This document shows, one piece after another, positions 24,672 through 37,640 of a stretch of DNA of 64,000 nt (positions are counted from its first letter, which is position 1; the number at the start of each line of letters is the position of its first letter). The notes below the pieces were generated by a model. The model ran no database searches. It was not told where the DNA came from and saw only the letters and a list, made by a program, of their open reading frames with translations. Source of the DNA: Sepiola atlantica (lineage: Eukaryota > Mollusca > Cephalopoda > Sepiida > Sepiolidae); the NCBI GenBank assembly GCA_963556195.1, contig OY744525.1, forward strand, positions 78,031,844-78,095,843. The letters run 5' to 3'. A program made the translations under genes and the position numbers.

Positions 24672-25834
24672 TTTTTTTAATCATCTGCATTTTTATTTAA
24701 TCAAATAAAGCTTATTAACCACATTAATTGTGGACAGGAACATTATCTCATAGAGTATACAAATCTATTTTTATTTAAACAAACTAGACAGCCAGAACAA
24801 AATATATAATACCATTGTTTGTATTTTAGCATTTCTTTTTAGGTGTTGTTAATTCTTCTTTTGTCAAATCAGTAAGTTTAAAATTTTTTAACACAAAAAC
24901 CACTTGAATATCTCTTCAAGACCATGTAAATCTTTAATCCTCATGCAGTCATTTCAGACAACTACAATTTGAATAACTACAGTATAAACATTATTATACA
25001 TATTAAGACATATTTCAATGATTAAAAAAAATAAAATTATATTCATCATTTTCTATTTTAAGGACTATAAATAATGACTAAAACTTAGATTCAATTAATT
25101 TTTCATGAAAAAAGAACTACACTAGTAGCAAAATATTAAATGGAAGTGACTTTTTAATAGAAAAAATGTGAAAATAAACAAGATGGAAACATTGATAAAT
25201 TTAGATATAAGCAAAATTTAAATTATGAAAAATGTCAGATAGCAAACCTTTTAAAAATGATATAAATCTTTAATAAATCTTTTAATATTCTTTTCTGGTT
25301 TATATTTGAGTACCATCAAATATAAATGGAAATTAAGGTGGACAAAAAGCCCCTCACATCAATTTAAACCTTGTCTTACCTTTTAATTTTTTTTAATTAA
25401 GTCGAAAAATTAATCCATAATTATTATTTTTTATATAGATATATATTTACAATAAGGAATTTCAAATTGGCATTTCATTGAAATATAACCCATTAAAGTC
25501 GATCAACATAGCTGCATATTTTTAACAAAGAAAATTAGAAGTGTGGGATCCAGTTTTTAAATAACAGTTTGTGAAAGCTGTTATTGTTGTTTATATCGAC
25601 AGGAAGAAGGATAGTAAACAATTAGGAAAGAAGCTGATGAATTGCATTTTGGGAGAAAAACATTTTTGTTTTTAAAATTACCCCCTTTTTTTTTTTAGAA
25701 TACACAAGCAGCTAAGTCTATTTTAGTTAAAAAAAATGAAATGGTTGGATTAAAAAAAAATATTAAATTCATAAATAAAATAGTGTCTCAAATTTCCAGC
25801 TTCTTTGTGTTAGAAGCCTAACATTTGTCACTCA
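24672..25834. other. Intergenic, gene C to gene D
   Basis: About 1.2 kb AT-rich, including the gene C 3' UTR with AATAAA at 24704-24709. Nothing else recognised. Confidence 0.6.
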
Positions 25835-25842
25835 TTGTTGCA

Positions 25843-25987
25843 GCCATTTTAGGCACAACACATTCACTAGGACTGCTGTCTTTCCTTTTCTATCATGCAA
25901 AAAGTAGACATTCCAAACTAATAACTTTCATGTAGAGTTTTTTTCTTATAATGTAGCAATTACCACACTGAAAAAAATACACAAAAG
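25843..25987 (+). promoter_or_regulatory. Gene D conserved promoter/leader block and 5' UTR exon
   Basis: The 36-bp block at 25843-25878 contains GCCATT, then CACATTCACTAGGACTGCTG, and is followed by a pyrimidine-rich TCTTTCCTTTTC. The exon ends AAAAG|GTGAGT (25987/25988) and would join the acceptor at 27676. This is one of the closest matches to the consensus. Confidence 0.72.
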
Positions 25988-27676
25988 GTGAGTAGATTTT
26001 GTAATTTATTTTATTTTTTCTATGTTTAAAACACGTTTTTCTTAGCATAAGTGATAACATATATACCAAGTAGTATTCACAGTATTATCTATATGTAAGC
26101 AGAGATCAATAAATATGTGTTTTTAGATGCTTGAGATTATTTTAAAATAATTCTTGATGCATAAAATAATCTAAATTGCTTTAAATGTTTATAAGTGAAA
26201 ATGAATTATTCATTATTTCCAGGTTAACATTATTTAAGAATGAGCAAAAAAAAAAAACTGACATAAACAAATGAAGTACAAATAATAATTTTATTTAAAA
26301 TATAAAATACTTTTCTGTTTATTAACAACTGGTAGATTTACCCAACATTGCCTGAACATAATAACACTTGGGAAAGATACGAATCCTCTCATTCTGCCCA
26401 ATTATGGATTAAATAGTACAACTACTGTTCTAACAAGTCATTTACAAAAGTAAAGCATTTGTTTAAAAAAATGGTTACCAACATTAAATAACCATAATGG
26501 TTAAGACACAATTAAACAAAATAATCCATCTCTTTATTAGGTATCATAATAGAAAAAAAAATTGTATTTAAAACCAAGTTAAAACATCTTAGGAACCTGC
26601 TAATTCCAAATATGTCATTGATTTTGCTCGGAGATCAACCATTGCCAATTAACGTGTGGACACATACACAATCTTTGCTTTATATATATTCTTCACATTT
26701 CAGAAACAGACATAAAAACAAGATTATTAAATTTCCTTTATAAATCTATGAACTAATTTGTTACAAAATAGAGTGAAAATAGCAATCTTGGTTGCCTTAC
26801 AATGATACAACTACAATACATTAAAAATGTTTTGTTTTTTTTGTGTATTTTAAAATTGTAAAAAAAATTGCTTTTATATATTTTTCAATGATTAATATGA
26901 CTCAAGTTTATTATTGATTATTAATCATTAATGAGAGAATTATTTAGTGGAAACTTATTCAAATACATTCTTTATTTCATATTTTCATCAATTATAATAT
27001 GTAAAGAGCAATGAAAATAGATTTGGATATTTATTGGTTAATGATTAAATGTATTACTCATTAAAATAGATTTTTTAATGGAATGATTCATATTTAATCC
27101 TATCATTGACTATTTTAGACAAGGGAACTAATGTCATTTTTTTGTTTGTTAATGTCACACTATTTTGGTTGTTATAAACTCCAGCCTTCTTCAAATTTTG
27201 TCATACTTGCAAACCTTAATTTTTGACTGAATTCTTTATTCAACCTGTGAGTGTAGATTTTTACAGTCGGGTGAAAGTAATCTACTCTTTAGGATGGAAG
27301 TTCATTTAGAAATTCTATTTTATTTATTGACTATGAAAGACTCAAAGAAAAGTTAGAGAATAGAATGGTGAGAATCAAACAAGATGAGGATACCAGTTTC
27401 AATGTAAATAACGTAAACTATTCTTTAGTTCTGTATACAGAATTTTAATTCGCATTGCTTATAGTATTGGACATTTTAAGAAAGTAAAAATATATATAAA
27501 TATTGATAATATTCATGAAGATTAAAAATGAATTTTGTTGGAAAAGAAGCATTTAAATTTCATCAGTGAAATTACCTTAGCCTGTAATGAGTATTTTTTC
27601 TATGGATAATATGGATTAAATAACAGATGTTTTAATTGAATTTTGTGTTTATATAAATATTTGTTCTTCATTTCAG
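25988..27676 (+). other. Gene D 5' UTR intron
   Basis: A 1.7-kb AT-rich intron from GTGAGT to CATTTCAG. No repeat or coding sequence recognised. Confidence 0.6.
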
Positions 27677-27724
27677 ATAATTACAAGTTTTCTCTTAAAC
27701 TGAAAGACATTTCTAATCAGAACC

Positions 27725-30163
27725 ATGTTTAAAACTATATGGATTCTTCTGTACATGGTGCACTTTTCTTACTGTGTTGATCTGACATTCACAGTAGAAG
27801 AAGGAAAAAGTCCTGGTACTTACCTTGGAGACATTGCTGCTGATTCTAATGTGATGGATGATGTGGCCATACAAGATCACAATCTCATTGCATTTAGTCT
27901 TATGGAACAGGATGGAACAAGCAGCTCTCCATTATTCCGGATTTCTAAAAATACAGGAAAACTCTATACAGCACAAACATTGGATGCAGAATCTTTATGC
28001 ACTTTTAAAAAGGAATGTTTTGTAATGGTTGATGTTGCTGTACAAAAAGAAAATACAATCAGCAGAATATTAGAAATCAAAGTCATAATCCAAGATATGA
28101 ATGATCATCAACCGGAATTTCCTGATAAACAAGTAAATGTTGAATTTGATGAAAACGTTGCTGTTGGCGCAAAGGTTTCTATTCCAAATGCTATAGACAA
28201 AGATGTGAGTCATATCAATTCACTTATAACATATTCTTTAAAAAAAATTAAAAATGAACCATTTATATTGGCAGTTTCTAAAAAGGTTGATGGAACAGCA
28301 GACTTGAGCATTACATTGAAAGAAGGACTTGATAGAGAAGAAAAGGATTCCTACTTAATTCATGTGATTGCAAAAGATGGAGGAAAACCACAAAGAGAAA
28401 GTACTTTACATGTGCACATTTCAGTCTCGGATATTAATGATAACCCACCAATTTTCTCCCAAAATGTCTACAATGTTTCTATCAAAAACAAACCAAGTGA
28501 AACTTCTTCCATTGCAACTTTATCAGCTACAGATTTAGATTCTGGTAAAAATGGAAGAATCACTTATCATTTCAGTACAAAAACAACTGATGTTGTTAAA
28601 AGTCATTTTAAACTCAATGAACAAACTGGACAAATTTTCTTGGATAAGAAATTTGTATTAGGTAATATTATGACACATCATCTATATGTTGAAGCTAAAG
28701 ATGGTGGAGTTCCATCACTTGAGTCTCTGGCTATGGTTATTGTTAATGTAATTAACCAACAAAATAATCCTCCAATCATTCACCTGAAGTTCTTGTCAGC
28801 ATCAGGAAAAGATTCAACATCAGTTTCTGAAGGAATCAAAATTGGCAGTTCCATTGCATATGTAAAAGTGACTGATCATGATGTTGGACAAAATGGAGAA
28901 GTGAGTTGCAATCTGCATTATGATAAATTTAAACTACAAAGTCTGGACACTAAGAAATACCAAGTAATTGTGAAAAAAGCATTGGATAGAGAAAGAGAGG
29001 CAAAGCATGAAATTATCATCAGCTGTCAAGATAAAGGATCTCCTCCACTGCAAAGTAAGAGTAAGTTCTCTATCAAAGTGACCGATGTGAATGATGTAAG
29101 GCCACAGTTCTCTATGGAGACATTTAAGTTCTTGATTGAAGAGAATGAGAAGTCAAGATTTTCTGTTGGCTTCATCAATGCAACAGACCCAGACCTGGGA
29201 GTTGGAGGGAAACTCACCTATTCTCTGCTCACAAATAACAAACAGTTTTTACCTTTCAAAATCAAAGATGATGGCATGATTTCAGCCATTATGTCACTGG
29301 ATCATGAGTTTCAAAACATTTACAAGTTTCAAGTATTTGTGAAAGATAATGGAATCCCATCTCTCAATAATACAGTCAACGTCATTGTTGAAGTGACTGA
29401 TAAAAATGATAATGCTCCGTATTTTACATTTCCCAGTGTCAATCCTTATAACATGGATGTTGTATATTACCGGCATCATTCAAAGAACATCACTTGTGTA
29501 AAGGCAGCTGATGGAGATAGTCAAGAGAATGCATTTCTAAAATATGAAATAATCAGAGGCAATGACAAGCAGATGTTCACCATCAACCAGTACACTGGTT
29601 TGTTAACTTTCAATCGAGTGCTTGCGCAACAAGATGCTGGTTCCTATGAGCTAGTGTTTGTTGTCAAGGATAGTGGTAGTCCAGTTCTATCAGCAACAAC
29701 TAGTATGTTTTTCACTGTCACTGTAAGCAACAAGACATCAGAAATGCTAAGTGCCGTTCATACAATCACTGAAGATAAAGTTGATCTTACATCAGTGATT
29801 ATTATTACGGTTGTAGCAGTGACTGTAGCAGTGATCATTACTGCTTCAATCTCGGTGTGTATCATTCGCTGTAATGATCAGAGAAATGTGACGTATGCCC
29901 ATGCAATGGCACCAGCAAATGTGGGTGTTGTTGGTCCAAGTGGCAGATATATGAGTGATCAGAGACATTTGATGTGTCCTTCAAAGCAGGGAATATCTTG
30001 GCCAACTGCTGTCAATGTAAACAAAAGTCAAGCAGATAAAATAAGAAGTGCGCATATCAACCAAAGCGGCAGAGAATCCCATTCTGCAGAAAAGCTTCCC
30101 AGTCAACAGCAAAGATCGGCTTCTTTACCTCAGACTCAAACAACTACACAGATATATTCACCG
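27725..30163 (+). CDS. Protocadherin gene D, large exon: signal peptide, EC1-EC6, transmembrane, proximal tail
   Basis: 813 codons. ATG 27725 lies 48 nt into the exon and begins a signal peptide MFKTIWILLYMVHFSYC before VDLTFTVEEG. The six cadherin repeats and transmembrane helix follow the gene B plan. EC2 is its own variant (NVEFDENVAVGAKV, DVSHINSLITYSLKK). The EC1-EC2 linker is DMNDHQPEF instead of DVNDHQPEF. EC3's second half (VLGNIMTHHLYVEAKDGG) resembles gene C. EC4 to the proximal tail is nearly identical to the others. The donor is CCG|GTTAGT at 30163/30164, phase 0. If not spliced, the frame runs a further 40 codons to 30286 through very hydrophobic sequence, which I read as intron. 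The spliced protein is 951 residues. Confidence 0.94.
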
Positions 30164-30553
30164 GTTAGTTTTTTCATATTTTATATCAACATTTACTTTA
30201 ATATGACTATTTTTTTCATAAAAATTATCACCTATATTTTATTGACATTTCCTGTTTTTTTTTCATATAAATGGTTTATGATGTAGGTACACTCATATAT
30301 TTATTAATACTTAAATCATATTGTGTCGTATATTTAGAAAATATTTTTTTAAATGCATAAATCTTTCAATTTTTTTTTACTTTCGTTTTAAAAAATTCAG
30401 ATCAAATTATTCTAGATTTTCTCTTTCTTTTTCAAAATCATAAATTTATGCTATATTTTTTCATGTTTATATTTTTTTTTGTATCATTCTTTTCTGTTTT
30501 TATCATTTATTCTATGATGTTGATAATACTTTTTTTTAATCTTTTATCTTCAG
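30164..30553 (+). other. Gene D intron after large exon
   Basis: A short (390 nt) T-rich intron ending CTTCAG. Nothing else seen. Confidence 0.7.
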
Positions 30554-30704
30554 AGATCCCTAAATGAGGAAGTAAATGCATCAGTTAATACAAAAAATAA
30601 ATCCAGAACAGTAACCTCCCTTGAATATAGCAATCAAGTATCTCCAAAAATACCCCATCACTCAGGAAATGAAGGAAATTTAAACCAAAGAGAAGTGCTG
30701 ACAG
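30554..30704 (+). CDS. Protocadherin gene D, small cytoplasmic tail exon
   Basis: A 151-nt exon, the shortest of its class; phase 0 in, phase 1 out, donor ACAG|GTAATT at 30705. The peptide begins RSLNEEVNASVNTKNKS and includes SLEYSNQVSPKIPHH. It keeps Tyr-x-Asn and Ser-Pro-Lys but has Gln-Val in place of His-Pro between them, making it the most divergent of the six visible copies. Confidence 0.86.
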
Positions 30705-31377
30705 GTAATTAACATATCTATTTAAAAATTTATCAACATTGAAAATTATTTTTATTATAAATATATGGAAATAAAAGTATTTTTTAAAAACATTTTGGTG
30801 ATACAAAATTTTTTATAGAAAAAGTAAAAAAAAAAAAATAAGCACGACAAACTTTTATAGCAATAAGATCTCCCAAAATTGATTGAGTCAGATATCTAAG
30901 TCGAGCTGTTTGGTAAACTAATGTTTTCCTAGATACACAAAATTACCACAATTTATTCTTAACCTGAATCTATCACATGTAAACGAAAGTAGTTGACTAA
31001 TATGCCATGGTATATGCGTGAAAAATATTCAGTACAATTGAATTTTCTTGACTGGAACAATTTCGTTTCAGTAATTCTGTTTCATATTGTCTCCTCTTAC
31101 TGATGTTAAGTCAATTTTGTACCCGATATTAACTCTTTCTGTGGCGACAAAATCATAAAGACAAGCACACTTCTGATCAAATTTGCAATGATATAGTTGC
31201 ATTACCAGAACATATAAATTATTTTTCAGAACATTTCAATAAATTATTTTTCAAAACATTCTTTCTCTAATAAATTATTTTCCAAAACATTTTTATTGTC
31301 TTCTAACCCTAACCTAACCCCAACTGGCAGCTACTTTGACTTAAGGTTAGGCTTGATAAAAGTTTGTTATTAACGGC

Positions 31378-31545
31378 CCTAAAATGCTAGAATGACCTGA
31401 AAATGGGGGATCATTTTATGTTAAATTTATATATGAAACTAACTGGCCATTCTAAAATAATTGTTTTCTTCTTTCCACCAAGCTTTTCAGGGTGTTCAAT
31501 TGTAATCGCCTAAAAAAGTAGAATCTCAATTTTTTTTGGAGAGGG
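31378..31545 (-). repeat. Dispersed repeat DR1, copy 6
   Basis: Reverse copy: GGGGGATCATTTTATGTTAA, then TTATATATGAAACTAACTGG, and AATTGTAATCGCCTAAAAAAGT at the far side. It is preceded by ACCCTAACCTAACCCC-type sequence, as near other DR1 copies. Confidence 0.65.
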
Positions 31546-32989
31546 GGGGGGGGTCAGCAGAGGGTGTTAATCTACAAATGTACCAAAAAAAAAGAAAAAG
31601 AAAAGACATCTTCCTCGTTATGGTCGTATTTTTTTTTAAGGTAAAAAAAAAAGGAAAATAACATTGTAGGAATAAGCTATACAAAAACCCAAACTTACTG
31701 AAACGAAATTGCTCCAGTCGCGAAAGTTTAAAAGTACCAATTTTTCATATATAATAAATTTAAAAAAAATTTTTTTAATGGAAATTGCTCCAGACAAGGC
31801 ATGAAGCCACTTGATGTAAGGAGCTAAAAAATAAATACTACTTCAAGGTCAAAAACTAACCAACAATAAGTGTTATATGGACAGATTCTGACCCAGAAAA
31901 TAAAAATTCTCCCCCCTTTGTCAGAAACATCGCTCATGGAATGTGAGAACTAAAGGACAAAATAAGAGAAGCAGGAATTACGAGGCGGGGTCAATAATAA
32001 TTCACATTATCCCAGATAAGGAACACTTGTTCGAAATATTGTTCATTCATAAGATATAAGAAAAAAAATGCATGTTACATGTAACGCAATATCATCTTTG
32101 TATTATCGTTTTTGCTTTGTAAATTTTAATATATTTATATGTTCTCATAGCTTTATCTGATGCAAAATTAACACATTGTGACAGTCTCTAACCCAAATAT
32201 TTTTTTATATAATCACAATAATTAAATCAAACTACAACATGTTTTCTAAAGGAAAATTATTTTTACACTTCTGGATTCTATATATTAGTCATTTGTTGAA
32301 ATACAGTTTGGATGGATACATTTTTGTATCATTCATTTATTTTAAATTTATTGTAGGAAATAAATTAATACATTTTTAGTTCTGTTAATAAATGATATAA
32401 TTTTTTCCTAAGAATTTTGAAGGAATAGCAATATTGTTTATATCTCGTTTATGATACCTTATAGCATTATTTAAAATAGAATGATATTTTTGCCTCTACT
32501 GTTGATATCAGAGCAATTCTTCAATGTCAACTGTTTGTAGCTGGTAAAGTAAATAATGACATACATTCATTTTAAGACATAATCTCTTAGTGAATTACAC
32601 TATGTTGTCAATGATGTGCCTTTTCTTGTTCTGGGAGTAGAAAATGTTATTATCAAGTAGGTTATGCCAAAAGTAAATGAAAACAAAACAATTTTTTTTT
32701 TTCATGAATTGCTTTTGTAAAGCAAATAATGAAATTTTCAAATTTACCCATTTTAAAAGGTCAAAGCTAGTCTCTTTGTTGGACTACAAATGTACCAAAT
32801 TCCTGAAGAAGTTCAATGTGAAGGAACACAAATCTTAAGACAGTTTTGTCGCAGAGGTTTAGATCTATCTGTAATTACAAAATTGAAAATGATTTTGAAC
32901 TGTTTTAAACATTGGCAAAAAACTACAGTAAAATAGAAAGGAAGGATGTTCCTGCATGCCCATAACTTTAATAATCATTTTGATATACT

Positions 32990-34270
32990 CAAGAAGAGCA
33001 TGATAGCATATTCAGAAAAGCAAGACGAGTGCTTCCGACAAAATTCTGGTGAAATAATTGACCTCCAAAATTATAACCCCATCAGCCTCCTCCCATTCTT
33101 CGCTAAAATCGTTGAATCATTAATCAATCTAGTGATAGTCCACTACTTTGTTAATACTAAACTTCTTTCTGATTAACAGCATGAATTTAGGCAAGCACAT
33201 TCTACTGCGGATATCATAATGGTCATCTCTGAATGCATATACCATACACTGGATAAGGCTGGTGAAGCTAAGGAGCGCTTGATATATCCAAATCGTTTGA
33301 CAAGGTCTGGCATGAAGGTTTTCTCATGAAAATTAATTTGTATGGTATTACGAGACAAATATTTAATATAATCAGATCCTTCTTAGCAAAACGAAAGATC
33401 TAGGTTGTTCTTGATGACTGTACATCTAAACAACATGGCATGGATGCAGGTGTGCCACCATGCTCTATTCTCGATATGTGGGAAAAACGAACACACACAT
33501 ATCCAAGGCAATAGCTGAATCCTTAGAAAATGACCTCCAGTCTGTAGTGGAATGGGACATAAATGACTATGGTAACATTTAATGCTACTGAGAAAAAACC
33601 CCTTTCCTTTAACAATTATAAGAAACATTTTCAACCACGATTGCCATGGCTAATAGTAACCTACCTGAGAGCCCATCATTCTAACTCCTCAGCCTAACAT
33701 TTGCAAGTAAAATGAATTGGAGCAAATACATAGAAGACATTTCCAAGGCTGCTGTAAGGAAGGCGGGCTCACTCTACCATGCTAGAAAACTTCTCACACC
33801 TGTCAGTATCCTATATCTCTACAAAGCCACCATTGACTCATGCATGGAGTATTGTCGCATTTGGGCTGGTGCACAAACCACTAGCCTCTCCCTCTTAGAC
33901 AGAGTCTAAAAAAGAGCCTCTAATCTAATAGGTTCCACACTATCTACCAAGCTCCAACCTCTGTCCCATCGCCGCAATGTTGCATCCCTGTGCTTGTTTT
34001 ACAAGTACTTTAATGTAATATGCTCCAACGAACTTGCTGCACTGGTGGCCCCTCGACAAATACCCCGGACCAACCAGACAATCAAAAAACTCCTGCTCCT
34101 TCACTGTAGAGGTCCCCAGATGCCGAAAGCTTTCTACTGTAATTGCTTCTTTCCTCGAACTGCTAGCCTTTGGAATTCCTTCCCTGCTCCCTGTTTCCAT
34201 GTCTGTGCTAACAAGCAGAAATTTCAGTGTAATGTGAACAGACATCCTGCTGCACTCCCTACTTAGGATG
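32990..34270 (+). pseudogene. Decayed non-LTR retrotransposon (LINE) reverse transcriptase
   Basis: Conceptual translation in several frames gives recognisable reverse transcriptase pieces: QNYNPISLLPFFAKI near 33068-33112, then after an in-frame TAA (33174-33176) EFRQAHSTADI, then in another frame SFDKVWHEGFLMKI, and a typical C-terminal region MNWSKYIEDISKAA (33712 on), ILYLYKATIDSCMEY and FFPRTASLWNSFPA. The catalytic Asp-Asp part appears deleted, and there are stops and frameshifts. It is a dead copy in the intron's sense orientation. The pattern fits CR1/jockey-type LINEs; the clade is not certain. Confidence 0.75.
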
Positions 34271-34499
34271 ACCTGTTTCACAGTAGTCCCTTGCATCTCA
34301 GTGGCAGTGTGCCTTGTTTAGGGTGAATAAAAAATTTAAAAAAAGAAAAAACGAAAAGAATTTTGAATACTGGAAACAAGGAGATTTTAACAAAAACATG
34401 ATGGAAAGCTATATTTGAATAAATGTTGATGAATAGAAAATTAAGAAATAAAAGTAGGTTCAATTCAACTAACATTCATTAAAGTAATATCATTAGACC

Positions 34500-34771
34500 A
34501 TAAAAAGACTTTGAAGGTGTGGCTACGTTGAAAGAATGGATGAGAGTTCTTGAGTCAATAGATGTAGAACAGTTAAGGTAGCATGTCTAGTTAACAGAGG
34601 AAGGCCAAAGAAAACATGAAAGGAACTAATAAAAAAGGACTTGAGAAAACGAGGGATAAATAAAGACCTGACCAAAGATAGGTTAGTTTGAAAGTCAATT
34701 ACTTAATGCCATCCAACAAATGCCAGCATGTAAAATGGACATTAAACTGAATATGATGATGATGATGATGA
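34500..34771 (+). mobile_element. LINE 3' end with (GAT)n tail
   Basis: A fragment reading GRPKKTWKGTNKKG-like in translation (around 34600-34640), a common C-terminus of LINE polyproteins, followed by a short 3' UTR and a (GATGAT)n tail ending about 34771. It is probably separate from the LINE relic upstream, since both contain C-terminal regions. Confidence 0.6.
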
Positions 34772-36084
34772 TGTGAAATTGAACATGACAGTAAGAATGT
34801 AGATGTTTTATGGACATCATAAGGATTTCTTTGGATGTATAATCTTTTTGTCATGTGCAATTGCATTTAAATTCTAATGATACTCCTCTAATAAATGTTA
34901 GTTGAAAAGAGATTTTCTTATGAGACAAAGTACTAAAACTGAACATGTTTTTATTAGTTATTTTGAAACTACAATTGAGAATAACACATGAAAATGATTT
35001 ACGTTACAGGCAGAAGTCTTTAAAAGAAAATACTCTCTTCTAAACATCTTTATGCATTTTTTTTGTATAACTTCAGTAACATGTAAATTCTGACTCCTAT
35101 GTTATATTACTGACATTTTATGTAATTGAAAATATGCAAATTTACAGGTTTTTACAGAAAAATGTGGTTACTTTCTAAATGTTATTATCCAGTGAAAAAT
35201 GTGTGCAACATATTGTTTAATTTTTTGCTTTATTTTTGCTGTTGCTGTATCATTTTAGCCACTACATTTTCTGGCCTTTCTCAGTAATATTAAAAAACCA
35301 TGGGAAAGAATACCTCTATTTTTCATCCTTCTTTTTGCAATACAAAATAAAAAATGGTATGAAATACTTATTAACAGCAATGCTTGTGTAAAGTTACTTA
35401 ACATCAGTGTGTCAAATGGATCTTGCTGTAATTATTTTTATTTTAAAACAGAATTATTCTTAATTTCTTGCTTAACTCAAAATTTTATTTTGTGTGTCTT
35501 GTTTTAGTTGAGCTTCAAAAGCTACTAGTTGAGTACCATATTCCATTAATCTTAGAAGGAAAATTTTTGATAAAACATAAGATGAATAATTATCTCAAGT
35601 TTATTGATTTACTTTTGTAGATTAGCTATTATTACTGCAGTTATTTTATAAAAATAAACTACAAGATGAATCTGAAGAAGATTGGAGATTACAGATGGCT
35701 GAAACATTGAGAGAATAACACCCAACATGAGAATAATAGTCTGAATAATCAAAATAATACAAAATAAATATTGTTTTCAATTTCTGTCAAATTTTAAAGA
35801 GTTTAAATGTTGTATTATTTGTATGTCTGCTGTTCTCATCTTGGAGGTTATTCTAACAATTCTTCAGGTGTATCTTGCCGAGCTCTGGAATCTGTATGGA
35901 ATTTCAAATGAAACACTTTATAAATAAATAAAACGGGGGTAGCTTTCTCTTGTTTTGTGAGCCATGACCGGTAGAAGTCTTAAGTAATTCCTAATTGTAT
36001 TCTTAGTTAGAAGACTGTCACTTATAACTGATTCTTACTTAGCCCGTTATCTGTTACGCCACAGGTCCTTGAGGAAAAATTCCC

Positions 36085-36345
36085 GAGTTCGACAAGATAT
36101 ACCTGAAGAAGGTCGAAGGTTAGATCGTCGGTAACGTTTTTGAGATGAAGATTGATAATTGGATTATTCGGACTACTATTCTCATCTTGGATATTATTCT
36201 CAGACCATTTTGGCTGATGTAACCTCTGACCTTCTTCAGGTGCATCTTATATCGACTGAAATGTGTTGATAATAGCATCCAAGATGAAAACAGTAGTCCA
36301 AATAATCCAAATTATCAATCCTCATCTCAAAAATTCTGAAACAGA
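36085..36345. repeat. Dispersed repeat with inverted arms
   Basis: About 36128-36191 is the imperfect reverse complement of about 36269-36332 (TTGAGATGAAGATTGATAAT against its complement). The CTTCAGGTG/CACCTGAAG blocks also occur inverted within it. Related pieces lie near 35690-35880 and 19030-19200. Confidence 0.6.
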
Positions 36346-36541
36346 GTTTAAATGTTTTCTAATTTTTTCTTTATTTTAAAAACATTTTTATGCACACAAT
36401 AATACTTAATTATTGAAATTCTAACAATCTAATTTAAGCATAAAATAAATGTTCATGGATACACTTGTAATAATGATGATAAAAAGCTGAAATATTTAAA
36501 ACATATGTTCTTGTCATTTATTAAACTGCACTTATATATTT

Positions 36542-36927
36542 CATGAAAAATGCCAGTATACTGAAATCATATCCCTTAATAGGGTTAAGAGGAAAATTCA
36601 TATACACTAAATGTACAAAAGCAAGGAAATTCCCAAATTTTTACACTTTTATTGTCATTAAGGGTATGACTACATATCAACCAAACCATTTCATTATCAC
36701 ATCACTACAGTATAAATCTCTATGCATGAGTGGATGAAGTGTGTGAGGTGCGCTGAAGAAAAATTCCTACCAGTAAAATACATAGCCCTGTTGTGCTCGC
36801 ATACCCTTAATGACAATAAAAGTGTAAAAATTTGGGAATTTCCTTGCTTTTGTACATTTAGTGTATATGAATTTTCATCTTAACCCTATTAAGGGCATAT
36901 GATTTCAGTATACTGGCATTTTTCATG
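36542..36927. mobile_element. Fold-back (inverted-repeat) element
   Basis: The left arm, 36542-36668 (starting CATGAAAAATGCCAGTATAC one base in), is the near-perfect reverse complement of the right arm, 36800-36927, with one indel and few mismatches, around a loop of about 130 bp. There is no coding capacity. No clear target duplication was found, so the ends may extend slightly. A MITE or fold-back transposon is the likely origin. Confidence 0.7.
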
Positions 36928-37197
36928 GAATGTCACTACTTTTGTAAAGGCTATGCCTCAATACAATGCCTTCTCATAACTGATATAGTTGGTAGTTTGA
37001 CTAATCAATGTTTCTTCCAATATTAACAGGTAAATATTTTTTTAAAATTATGATGAGTGTATATTTACTCATGATACAATTCAAACTAGAACAAATTTTT
37101 TCAAACTTTACCATGTATTCATTGCAAACAATAAATGGTGATTCAATCATTTTACAGTCAGTGTGTTTGAAAATTGACAAGGACACAATGCAATTAA

Positions 37198-37640
37198 ACT
37201 AAAATCCCATCAACTAGAGCCTACAACCTCTATCTGTGCCACAACACAGCTGAATTAATCAAATAGCTGATGAGATATAGAAGAAAGTGTATGTGGACTA
37301 GTCATTTTCTTAGGGTTTTTTGGAATTTTCTGGAAAACTAAGATATATGGTAAACTGAAATTGAAATGCCATCAACTAGACACTAGAACCTCTATCTTTG
37401 CCAAAAATCAGCTGAATCCATCAAATGGTCAATAAGATATAGAATAAAGTGTATGAATACTGGTCATTTTTAAGGTATTTTGGAATTTTCTGGAAAACTA
37501 AGGTATATGGTAAACTGAAATTAAAATGCCATCAACTAGACCATAGAACCTCTATCTCTGCCATAAATCAGCTGAATCCATCAAATAGTTGATGAGATAC
37601 AGGGTGGCACATACGTACGTACGTACGTATGTAAATACGT
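37198..37640. repeat. ~160-bp tandem repeat with (ACGT)n
   Basis: Two full copies and a partial third copy (about 37198-37357, 37358-37516, 37517-37606) of a unit containing GCCATCAACTAGA, AGAACCTCTATCT and TGGAATTTTCTGGAAAACTA, followed by an ACGT tetranucleotide run near 37612-37630. Confidence 0.8.
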
